From positions 1 to 52,510 of the forward strand of contig JBFKMV010000011.1 in the NCBI GenBank assembly GCA_041629655.1: a stretch of DNA of 52,510 nucleotides. The letters run 5' to 3'. The notes beneath the pieces were generated by a model. The model did no database searches. It had not been told where the DNA came from and saw only the letters and a list, made by a program, of their open reading frames with translations. The position numbers and the translations under genes are program-made. Shown one piece after another: positions 33,975 to 40,892 of the stretch (positions within the stretch are counted from its first letter, which is position 1; every line of letters begins with the position of its first letter). The DNA comes from JBFKMV01 sp041629655. GTDB lineage: Bacteria; Acidobacteriota; Polarisedimenticolia; Polarisedimenticolales; Polarisedimenticolaceae.

Positions 33975-35116
33975 TCGGGTCGCCTCGTCTCCGCCCCGCG
34001 CCCCGCGTGCTCGCGGGCCAGGGGGTCCAGCTCCGGCCGGGCGCCGCGCTGTTTGCGGTGGCGTAGCCAGCCCGGAAGATCCAGGGGATTCTCCAGCATC
34101 ACGGCCGCGAGGTAAAGCTGGACGCGCCGCCGGCGCGTGCCGCGGAACAGGTCCAGCGGGTGGGCCGAACGCAACGGAAGCGTCAACATCCGGCGCCAGG
34201 CGGCCACGGGCAGCCGGCGCCGGACGTCCGCGGTGATCAGGCCGGGGAACAGCTTGTGCAGGTGCAGCACCGACATCCCGACCGCGGCCCCGGCGCCCCA
34301 CGCGCGGACCACCTGCGCCACGCGCGCCCAGTCGAAGTCCGGTCCGGCCACGATCGGCCTGAGGTCGATCGACCACTTCAGCCGCCGGTCGAAGTAGTGC
34401 GTGAAGTGGTGCAGCAGCAGGTGCGCCGTGAAGTCGTGGTCGTCGAGCCGCAACACTGGCCGGCCGGCCACCTCGAGCGGGACCGCGCGGCGGAACAGCT
34501 CCTCGGGGTCCAGCCGGTAGCGTTGCTCCTGGACCAGGTTCCAGTGCACCTCAAAGCCGACCGTCACCGGACCGGGCGAATCGAGCGGCAGGTGATGGCT
34601 CGAGCGCAGGTAGTGGTCGCGCCTGGCCGCGGGCGGCGGCGACCAGCCCGCGTCCTCCAGCGCCGCGAGCGCCCGTCCCAGCTCGCCGGGCCGCACCAGC
34701 AGGTCCACGTCGTCCAGCGAGCGCTCGTCGAAGCGCTCGTGGAGGCGGTGCAGGACGTCCAGGCCCTTCAGCGCCACGGGCACCACCCCGGCCCCGAGCA
34801 GCGCGTCCAGGGCCCGCTCGGTCTGCGCCAGCAGCAGCATGTTGTCGGCGCGGCACCGCGCGCGCAGCTCCCCGAGCCGGCGGGCCACGGCGTCGCCGAC
34901 CAGCTCCAGGCGTCCCTCCCGCTCCAGCCGCGCGTGGAGCCACGGGTGCACGTCGCACTCCCGGGCCAGCCGCACGAACCGTGCCGGCTCGGGCGGTCCG
35001 CCGGCGCGCAACGCCTCGGCCGCGGCCCAGTCCTCGCGCACGATCGCGAGCAGCAGGCGCGCGTCGTGCCGTTCGTCGCGGGGTGGCGGGTGACGGTCGT
35101 GCGCTGGGTGGTCCAT
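33971..35116 (-). CDS. Nucleotidyltransferase-fold protein of polysaccharide loci (NTP_transf_5-like)
   Basis: The 381-residue protein has an N-terminal helical part. A nucleotidyltransferase-like core follows, with VPVALKGLDVLHRLHERFDERSLDDVDLLV (described here as the LKGLDVL strand and the DDVDLLVRP metal-binding pair) and then LEDAGWSPPP. A His-rich helix LLLHHFTHYFDRRLKWSIDL is typical of the uncharacterised NTP_transf_5 family. Such proteins are found in exopolysaccharide and exosortase clusters, but no reaction is established. It is coupled by a 4-bp overlap to UDP-xylose synthase and has its own minus-strand promoter at 35141-35169. A role with a xylose-related step is inference. Confidence 0.75.
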   Translation of the reverse strand: MDHPAHDRHPPPRDERHDARLLLAIVREDWAAAEALRAGGPPEPARFVRLARECDVHPWLHARLEREGRLELVGDAVARRLGELRARCRADNMLLLAQTERALDALLGAGVVPVALKGLDVLHRLHERFDERSLDDVDLLVRPGELGRALAALEDAGWSPPPAARRDHYLRSSHHLPLDSPGPVTVGFEVHWNLVQEQRYRLDPEELFRRAVPLEVAGRPVLRLDDHDFTAHLLLHHFTHYFDRRLKWSIDLRPIVAGPDFDWARVAQVVRAWGAGAAVGMSVLHLHKLFPGLITADVRRRLPVAAWRRMLTLPLRSAHPLDLFRGTRRRRVQLYLAAVMLENPLDLPGWLRHRKQRGARPELDPLAREHAGRGAETRRPE

Positions 35117-35140
35117 CGGTGAACGGGGGATCGACAGTCG

Positions 35141-35169
35141 AGGATAGGGGCGCCGGGCCGCGCCGTCAA
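35141..35169 (-). promoter_or_regulatory. Sigma70-type promoter for the nucleotidyltransferase/UDP-xylose synthase pair
   Basis: On the minus strand TTGACG (35169-35164) and TATCCT (35146-35141) are exactly 17 bp apart. The start would be about 35134, some 18 bases before the ATG at 35116. Confidence 0.55.
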
Positions 35170-35175
35170 CGTCGT

Positions 35176-35205
35176 TTGACCGTGAAGTTGCCGAGGCGCT
35201 AGACT
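35176..35205 (+). promoter_or_regulatory. Sigma70-type promoter for the DUF374/lpxB pair
   Basis: TTGACC (35176-35181) and TAGACT (35200-35205) are 18 bp apart. The start would be about 35212, only 15 bases before the ATG at 35227, and no strong ribosome binding site is seen in that leader. It is back to back with the minus-strand promoter at 35141-35169; the two -35 boxes are 6 bp apart. Confidence 0.5.
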
Positions 35206-35226
35206 TCGCGCCGCTGCGAACACCCC

Positions 35227-35925
35227 ATGAGCCGCCTTGCCCATCGAGTGCTTCAGGCCGTCGCGCCCCCGCTGGCGTATCGCTTCATCCGGCTGGTCCA
35301 CGCCACGATGCGCTGCGAGCACCGGAACCGCGAGGTCCTGGAGCGCTGCCGCGCCGAGACGGGGCGCTACATCCTGGCCTTCTGGCACTCGCGGTTCTTG
35401 ATGATGCCGTACTCGTACCCGGACCGGCGGCTGGTGGTGCTGCTCAGCCGGCACCGCGACGCGCGGATGCTGGCCCGCGTGCTGGACCGCTTCGGGCTCG
35501 ACGTCGCGTTCGGCTCTTCCAGCCGCGGCGGCGCGGCCGCGCTGCGGGACATCCTGCGGCGGGTGCGCGACGGGTTCGACGTCGGCCTGGCGCCGGACGG
35601 CCCGCGCGGGCCGCGGCGCCGCGCCAAGCCGGGCGTGATCGCGATCGCCCGGCTGAGCGGGCTGCCGATCGTTCCGGTGGCGTTCTCGGCCAGCCCGGCC
35701 CGGCGGCTCCGGTCCTGGGACCGCACGCTGGTGCCGCGGCTGCGCGCCCGCGGGCTGTTCCTGTACGGCGAGCCGCTGCGCGTCGCCCGGCACGCCGACG
35801 AGGCGGCGCTGGAGGACGACCGGCGGCGTCTGGAGCAGCAGCTCGACCGCCTGACCGATGCGGCCGATCGCGAGCTCGGCCTGGAGCTCGAGGAGCCGCG
35901 CCCGGCGGAGCAGGCGGGCGGATGA
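35227..35925 (+). CDS. DUF374 lysophospholipid/lipid A acyltransferase-like protein
   Basis: The 232-residue protein belongs to the DUF374 branch of the LPLAT superfamily. The H-x4 box is in FWHSRFLMMPY, followed by LLSRHRDARMLARVL, GSSSRGGAAALR and the DGPRGPRRRAKPGVI segment that marks DUF374. Members stand next to lipid A genes and are thought to acylate lipid A or its precursors; the exact substrate is unknown. It overlaps lpxB by 4 bp, which supports a lipid A role. No signal peptide; the first 30 residues are amphipathic. Confidence 0.87.
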   Translation: MSRLAHRVLQAVAPPLAYRFIRLVHATMRCEHRNREVLERCRAETGRYILAFWHSRFLMMPYSYPDRRLVVLLSRHRDARMLARVLDRFGLDVAFGSSSRGGAAALRDILRRVRDGFDVGLAPDGPRGPRRRAKPGVIAIARLSGLPIVPVAFSASPARRLRSWDRTLVPRLRARGLFLYGEPLRVARHADEAALEDDRRRLEQQLDRLTDAADRELGLELEEPRPAEQAGG

Positions 35926-37070
35926 GCCGCCCGCCGCGCGTCATGATCACGGCCGGCGAGGAATCGGGCGACCGGCTCGGCGCCGGGCTGGCGCGAGCGC
36001 TCTCCGAACGGCGTCCGGACATCGAGCTCTACGGCATGGGCGGCGACGCGATGGCCGAGGCGGGCGTGCAGCTGGTCCAGCACCTCTCGGAGGTCGCCGT
36101 GGTCGGGATCACCGAGGTGCTGGCGCACCTGCCGGAGATCCGGCGCGCGATGCGGCGGCTCGAGGCCTGCTTCGACGAGCGGCGGCCCGACCTGCTGGTG
36201 CCGATCGACTTCCCGGACTTCAACCTCGGCCTGGCGCGACGCGCGCGGCGGCGCGGGGTCGAGGTGGTGTACTTCGTCAGCCCGCAGGTCTGGGCTTGGC
36301 GGCGCGGGCGGGTGCGCGGCATCCAGCGGCTGGTGCGCCGGATGCTGGTGCTGTTCCCGTTCGAGCGCGCGTTCTACGAGCAGGCCGACGTTCCCGTGAC
36401 GTTCGTCGGGCACCCGGTCGTCGACCGGCAGCTGGAGCCCGTCGACCGCGAGGGCCTGCTGCGCCGGATCGGTCTCGACCCGGGCCGCCCGGTGGTGGCG
36501 TTGCTGCCGGGCAGCCGGCGCAGCGAGGTGGCACGGCTGCTGCCGCCGATGCTGGGGGCGGCCGGCGTGCTGCGGCGGCGCCGGCCCGAGCTGCAGTTCC
36601 TGATGCCGCGCGCGCGCGGGCTGGCCGAGGGACTGCTGCTGGAGGCGGTACGGGCGTCGGGGCTCGACGAGGTGCGCGTCCACACGGGCGATTATCCCGG
36701 GGTGCTGGGGGCGTGCACCGCGGGCGTGGTGGCCTCGGGGACGGCCAGCCTGGAATCCGCGGTGGCCGGGCTGCCGATCGTCGTGGTCTACCGCATCCAG
36801 CCGCTGACCTACCTGCTGGGTCGGCTGCTGGTGCGCGTGGACCACATCGCGCTGCCGAACCTGGTCGCCGAGCGCCGCGTCGTGCCCGAGCTGGTGCAGG
36901 GCGAATGCACGCCGGAGCGGATCGCCACGGCGATCGAGGCCTACCTCGACGACCCCGCACACGCCGAGCGGGTCCGCTCGGAGCTCGACGAGGTGCGACG
37001 GCGGCTGGGCGAGCCGGGAGCGATTGGCCGGGCCGCCGACGCGGTGCTGGAAGAACTCGGAACCTCTTGA
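35922..37070 (+). CDS. lpxB: Lipid-A-disaccharide synthase
   Basis: This GT19 enzyme joins UDP-2,3-diacylglucosamine and lipid X to form the lipid A disaccharide at the cytoplasmic face of the inner membrane. The 382-residue protein has the family blocks ITAGEESGDRLGA, GMGGDAMAEAGV, VVGITEVL, IDFPDFNLGLARRARR, YFVSPQVWAWR, FVGHPVVD, LLPGSRRSEV and SGTASLESA. It proves an outer membrane with lipopolysaccharide-type lipid. ATG overlaps the DUF374 gene stop by 4 bp. The rest of the lpx genes are outside the window. Confidence 0.97.
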   Translation: MSRPPRVMITAGEESGDRLGAGLARALSERRPDIELYGMGGDAMAEAGVQLVQHLSEVAVVGITEVLAHLPEIRRAMRRLEACFDERRPDLLVPIDFPDFNLGLARRARRRGVEVVYFVSPQVWAWRRGRVRGIQRLVRRMLVLFPFERAFYEQADVPVTFVGHPVVDRQLEPVDREGLLRRIGLDPGRPVVALLPGSRRSEVARLLPPMLGAAGVLRRRRPELQFLMPRARGLAEGLLLEAVRASGLDEVRVHTGDYPGVLGACTAGVVASGTASLESAVAGLPIVVVYRIQPLTYLLGRLLVRVDHIALPNLVAERRVVPELVQGECTPERIATAIEAYLDDPAHAERVRSELDEVRRRLGEPGAIGRAADAVLEELGTS

Positions 37071-37085
37071 AAACACCGTGTTTTT
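37070..37085 (+). terminator. A+T-rich inverted repeat with T run after lpxB
   Basis: AAAACACCGTGTTTTT begins at the last base of the lpxB stop codon. As RNA it folds into a 6-bp stem with a CCG loop and ends in U residues, a weak terminator. It is also a near-perfect 15-bp palindrome that abuts the -35 of the yicC promoter, so it could be an operator. Confidence 0.35.
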
Positions 37086-37112
37086 GACTGGACCGGGGTG
37101 ATGTGCTCCAAT
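37084..37112 (+). promoter_or_regulatory. Sigma70-type promoter of the yicC-gmk-rpoZ operon
   Basis: TTGACT (37084-37089) and TCCAAT (37107-37112) are 17 bp apart. Transcription would start near 37119, about 41 bases before the yicC ATG at 37160. Confidence 0.45.
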
Positions 37113-37159
37113 GCGGGCGTCGTGCGCCCGAACCGCCTGCCCGCCCCGGGGGTGTCCCC

Positions 37160-38047
37160 ATGATCCGCTCCATGACCGGCTACGGACAGTCGAGGGCCGA
37201 GTGTGACGGCCTGCGCGTCACGGTCGAGGCGCGGACGGTCAACCACCGGCACGCCGACGTGCGGCTGCGGCTGCCGGCCGAGCTCTCCGCCCGGGAGGCG
37301 GCGCTGCGCCGGCGGGTGCTGGAGCGGGTCCGGCGGGGCCGGGTCGACGTCGCGCTGAACCTGGAGTGGACCGCGCCGCGCTCGCCGGAAGTCGTGATCA
37401 ACCACGCGCTGGTCGAGACGCTGGCCCGCACGGCCGGCGAGCTGCGGGACCGTCTCGCGCTGGGCGGCGAGCTGGATCTGGCCACCGTGCTGGGGCTGCC
37501 GGGCGTGCTGGAGCTGCGCGAGGTTCCCGCCACCTGGGGCGACGACGAGCAACGTGTGCTGGACGAGGCGCTGGACGTCGCGCTGGGCGCGCTCGACGAC
37601 GAGCGGCGCCGCGAGGGCGAGGTGCTGCGCAAGGACCTCGTGCGACGCCTGGCCAACCTCGAGCGCCTGGCGCGGGACATGGCGACCCGCGCCGCCGCGC
37701 TTCCGCCCGAGATCAGGACCCGGCTGATCGAGAAGCTCGAGGCGCTGGCGGTCAACGTCGAGCTGGACCCGGCGCGCGTGGCGCAGGAGGCGACGTTCCT
37801 CGCCGAGCGCGCCGACGTGACCGAGGAGCTGGTGCGGCTCGAAGGACACCTCGACCGGGCGCGCGCGATGCTGGACGAGCCCGACGGCGACCCCGTGGGC
37901 AAGCGCCTGGAGTTCCTGCTGCAGGAGATCCACCGCGAGACCAACACGGTCAACAGCAAGTCCTCGGACCTCGAGCTGTCGCGCCTGGCGCTGGAGCTGA
38001 AGGCCGAGGCCGAGAAAGTCCGCGAGCAGATCCTGAACCTGGAGTAG
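37160..38047 (+). CDS. yicC: YicC-family endoribonuclease
   Basis: The 295-residue protein starts with IRSMTGYGQ and ends with the block KRLEFLLQEIHRETNTVNSK followed by SDLELSRLALELKAEAEKVREQI. These are the two strongest family signatures of YicC/YloC. Recent work on E. coli YicC shows it is an RNA endonuclease involved in small-RNA turnover. The ATG at 37160 is chosen because MTGYG stands at the N-terminus in the family. It precedes gmk by 2 bp, the usual arrangement in many bacteria. Confidence 0.95.
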   Translation: MIRSMTGYGQSRAECDGLRVTVEARTVNHRHADVRLRLPAELSAREAALRRRVLERVRRGRVDVALNLEWTAPRSPEVVINHALVETLARTAGELRDRLALGGELDLATVLGLPGVLELREVPATWGDDEQRVLDEALDVALGALDDERRREGEVLRKDLVRRLANLERLARDMATRAAALPPEIRTRLIEKLEALAVNVELDPARVAQEATFLAERADVTEELVRLEGHLDRARAMLDEPDGDPVGKRLEFLLQEIHRETNTVNSKSSDLELSRLALELKAEAEKVREQILNLE

Positions 38048-38049
38048 CG

Positions 38050-38679
38050 GTGGACGAGCACCCACGGCGCGGCATCCTGTTCGTCGTCTCCTCGCCTTCG
38101 GGCGGCGGCAAGTCGACGCTCGCACGACGCCTGCTGGAGACGACCGGGGGGCTCGAGTTCTCGGTCTCCTACACGACCCGCACGCGGCGTCCCGGCGAGA
38201 CCGACGGCCGGGACTACCATTTCATCGACAACGCGCGCTTCGAGCGCATGGTCCGCGAGGGCGAGCTCCTGGAGTGGGCGGAGGTCTTCGGCCACCGCTA
38301 CGGGACCGGCCGGGCGGCGACCGAGCAGGCGCTGGCCCGGGGCCTCGACCTGGTGCTGGACATCGACGTGCAGGGCGCGCGCCAGATCCGCGAGACGGGA
38401 ATCGACGCGGTGTTCGTGTTCGTGCTGCCGCCGGACTTCAGGACCCTGGCCGAGCGGCTGCACGACCGCGGGCGCGACGACAAGGCGGAAATGGAGCGGC
38501 GACTGGCCATCGCCGGCCGCGAGGCTGCGGAATTCGCCAATTACGACTATCTTGTGATCAACGACGACCTGGAGCGGGCCTTCGAGGACTTGCGGTCGGT
38601 CGTCACGGCGGAGCGTCGCCGGGTGAAGCGGCGCCGCCACGAGGCGGAGCGGATACTGAAGACGATTCCCGGCTCGTAG
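38050..38679 (+). CDS. gmk: Guanylate kinase
   Basis: The 209-residue enzyme phosphorylates GMP to GDP with ATP. It has the P-loop SSPSGGGKSTLARRL, the SVSYTTRTRRPGETDGRDYHF GMP-binding block (S-Y-T-T-R and D-G-x-x-Y-H-F), EWAEVFGHRYGT, and DIDVQGARQI. The GTG start at 38050 has GGAG at 38041-38044 and follows yicC directly. It is followed by rpoZ, as in many Gram-negative genomes. Confidence 0.97.
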   Translation: MDEHPRRGILFVVSSPSGGGKSTLARRLLETTGGLEFSVSYTTRTRRPGETDGRDYHFIDNARFERMVREGELLEWAEVFGHRYGTGRAATEQALARGLDLVLDIDVQGARQIRETGIDAVFVFVLPPDFRTLAERLHDRGRDDKAEMERRLAIAGREAAEFANYDYLVINDDLERAFEDLRSVVTAERRRVKRRRHEAERILKTIPGS

Positions 38680-38725
38680 CGCCGTCGAACGGCTGCGACC
38701 GGGTGTGGAATTCGAGGAGAGTCGC

Positions 38726-38938
38726 ATGTACAAGCTGCCCGAGAACCTCCGGAACAAGTACGAGTTCGTCACCCTGGCGTCCCAGCGCGCCGAGCAGCTG
38801 CAGATGGGCTCGCTGGCGCGGGTCGAGGCGCCCGGACGCAAGTTCACCGTCGTGGCCCAGCAGGAGATCGCCGAGGACCGCATCGAGCTGGTCGATCCCG
38901 ACGCGGAGTCGGAGGAGGCCGAGGCGACGGAGGAGTAG
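38726..38938 (+). CDS. rpoZ: RNA polymerase omega subunit
   Basis: A 70-residue protein with an omega-like core: LPENLRNKYEFVTLASQRAEQL followed by an acidic C-terminal tail. The omega subunit supports RNA polymerase assembly and ppGpp binding. It is shorter than E. coli RpoZ (91). The ATG at 38726 has GAGGAGA six bases upstream; a GTG 21 bases earlier is in frame but has no such site. Position between gmk and coaBC is the classic one. Confidence 0.9.
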   Translation: MYKLPENLRNKYEFVTLASQRAEQLQMGSLARVEAPGRKFTVVAQQEIAEDRIELVDPDAESEEAEATEE

Positions 38939-38944
38939 AGCCCG

Positions 38945-40129
38945 ATGCTGGTCGCGCTCGGCGTCAGCGGGGGGATCGCCGCCTACAAGGCGTGCGAGGT
39001 GGTGCGCGGCCTGTACACGGCCGGGGCCGAGGTCCAGGTCATCATGACCGGCAACGCCCAGCGCTTCATCACGCCGCTGACGCTCCAGACGCTGTCGGGC
39101 CGCCGGGTGATCACCGACGCCTGGGACCTCGATTCCGGCGCGACCGTCCAGCACATCGATCTCGGCCGTTCGATCGACACGCTGGTGGTGGCGCCGGCGA
39201 CGGCGAACGTGCTGGCCAAGCTGGCCCGCGGCATCGCCGACGACTTCCTGTCCACGTTCTACACCTCGGTCACCGCGCCCGTGGTGCTCGCGCCCGCCAT
39301 GAACACGCGGATGTGGCTGCACCCCGGCACCCAGGAGAACCTGGCCGTGCTGCGCGGGCGCGGCGTCTCGATCGTGGAGCCGGAATCGGGATGGCTGGCC
39401 GAGCGCGAGGTCGGCTGGGGCCGCCTCGCCGACCCCGAGCGCATCGTGCGCGCGACGCTGGCCGCGGCGCGGCGCTCGAGCCAGCTCGCGGGCCGGACGG
39501 TGCTGGTGACCGCGGGACCCACCCGCGAGCCGGTCGACCCGGTGCGTTATCTCTCCAACCGCTCGTCCGGGCGCATGGGCTACGCGCTGGCGGCCGCGGC
39601 GGCGCGCCGCGGCGCGCGGGTGGTGCTGGTCAGCGGACCGGTGGAGCTGGCCCCGCCCTACGGGGTCGAGCTGCTGCGGGTCGAGAGCGCCGCCGAGATG
39701 CGCGAGGCGGTGCTGCGGGCCGCCGGCGAGGCGCACGCGGTGTTCATGACCGCCGCGGTGGCCGACTACGCTCCCGCGGCGGCCGATTCGAAGATCAAGC
39801 GCTCCGGCGGGGCGCTGACGCTGACCCTCGAGGAGAACCCGGACATCCTGGCCGAGCTGGGGCGGGACAAGGGCGACCGGCTGCTGGTCGGCTTCGCGGC
39901 CGAGACCGAGCGGGTCGTCGAGAACGCCCGCGACAAGCTGCGGCGCAAGAACCTGGACTGGATCGTCGCCAACGACGTGTCGCGGCAGGACATCGGCTTC
40001 GACGCACCGGACAACGCGGTCACGATCGTGGGCCGACAAGGCGATCCGATCGAGGTCGCCAAGGCCGGCAAGGCCGAGATCGCCGAGCGGATCCTGGACG
40101 CGGTGTTCTCCGAGGTGACGGGTGAGTGA
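38945..40129 (+). CDS. coaBC: Bifunctional phosphopantothenoylcysteine decarboxylase/synthetase
   Basis: The 394-residue protein catalyses two steps of coenzyme A synthesis. The CoaC half has GVSGGIAAYKACEVVR, HIDLGRS and APAMNTRMW. The CoaB half begins with VLVTAGPTREPVDPVRYLSNRSSG and holds AAVADYAP, KIKR and NDVSR. In most CoaC domains the clamp after the P-x-SG turn carries an active-site Cys (G-x-L-A-C-G); here the place reads GWLAERE with Glu153, so the expected Cys is absent. It follows rpoZ by 6 bp. Confidence 0.95.
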   Translation: MLVALGVSGGIAAYKACEVVRGLYTAGAEVQVIMTGNAQRFITPLTLQTLSGRRVITDAWDLDSGATVQHIDLGRSIDTLVVAPATANVLAKLARGIADDFLSTFYTSVTAPVVLAPAMNTRMWLHPGTQENLAVLRGRGVSIVEPESGWLAEREVGWGRLADPERIVRATLAAARRSSQLAGRTVLVTAGPTREPVDPVRYLSNRSSGRMGYALAAAAARRGARVVLVSGPVELAPPYGVELLRVESAAEMREAVLRAAGEAHAVFMTAAVADYAPAAADSKIKRSGGALTLTLEENPDILAELGRDKGDRLLVGFAAETERVVENARDKLRRKNLDWIVANDVSRQDIGFDAPDNAVTIVGRQGDPIEVAKAGKAEIAERILDAVFSEVTGE

Positions 40130-40892
40130 GCGGGGCCCGGGGGCCCGGGACGATCTCCTGGAGTGGATCGGGTTCCTGCGCGACATCGGGGTCCGCGAGC
40201 TGCACCCGCGGGCACCCCGCTCCGCCCCCGCGAGCCCGCCCGCGACGACGGCCCCGGCCGCCCCGACGGCGGCCTCCGCGCAGCAGGAAGGGCTGTTCTC
40301 GCTGGCCGCCGAGCCGCGCCGGGAGGACCCCGCGGAGGCGCTGGCGGCGGTCCGCGAGGAGCTGGGCGAGTGCACGCGCTGCCGGCTCCACGAGGGCCGG
40401 ACGCAGATCGTGTTCGGTGTGGGCAACCCGCGCGCGGGGCTGATGTTCGTCGGCGAGGGACCGGGCGCCGACGAGGACGCCCAGGGCGAGCCGTTCGTCG
40501 GCCGCGCCGGACAGAAGCTGAACGAGATGATCAAGGCGATCGGCCTTGAGCGCGCCGACGTCTACATCGCCAACGTCGTCAAGTGCCGGCCGCCGAACAA
40601 CCGCGACCCCAAGCCCGACGAGGTCGCGACGTGCTCGCCGTTCCTGTTCCGCCAGATCGAGGCGATCCGCCCGCGCGTGATCGTGACGCTGGGCTCGCCG
40701 GCGACGAAGCTGCTGCTGAACACGTCGGCCGGCATCACCCGGCTGCGCGGCCAGTGGCAGGACTTCCGCGGCATCCCGGTGATGCCGACCTACCACCCGG
40801 CCTACCTGCTGCGGGCCTACACGGTCGAGAACCGCCGCAAGGTCTTCGCCGACCTGAAGGCGGCCCGCACGAAGCTCGACGAGGCCTCGTGA
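40122..40892 (+). CDS. Uracil-DNA glycosylase, family 4/5-like with Fe-S cluster
   Basis: The 256-residue protein removes uracil from DNA. After an Ala/Pro-rich linker of about 60 residues, the domain shows CTRCRLHEGR and FVGEGPGADEDAQGEPFVGRAG, an NVVKCRPPNNRDPKPDE block, a Cys in EVATCSPF, and a terminal PTYHPAYLLR. Four Cys (the CTRC pair, VVKC and ATC) can bind a [4Fe-4S] cluster as in family 4 enzymes. A GTG start overlaps coaBC by 8 bp. The N-terminal 80 residues resemble phage-DNA-polymerase-associated UDGs and are of unknown function. Confidence 0.93.
   Translation: MSERGPGARDDLLEWIGFLRDIGVRELHPRAPRSAPASPPATTAPAAPTAASAQQEGLFSLAAEPRREDPAEALAAVREELGECTRCRLHEGRTQIVFGVGNPRAGLMFVGEGPGADEDAQGEPFVGRAGQKLNEMIKAIGLERADVYIANVVKCRPPNNRDPKPDEVATCSPFLFRQIEAIRPRVIVTLGSPATKLLLNTSAGITRLRGQWQDFRGIPVMPTYHPAYLLRAYTVENRRKVFADLKAARTKLDEAS

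Noticed and set aside
38603..40534. A 643-codon minus-strand frame
   Set aside because: Antisense of rpoZ, coaBC and the glycosylase gene; no domain.
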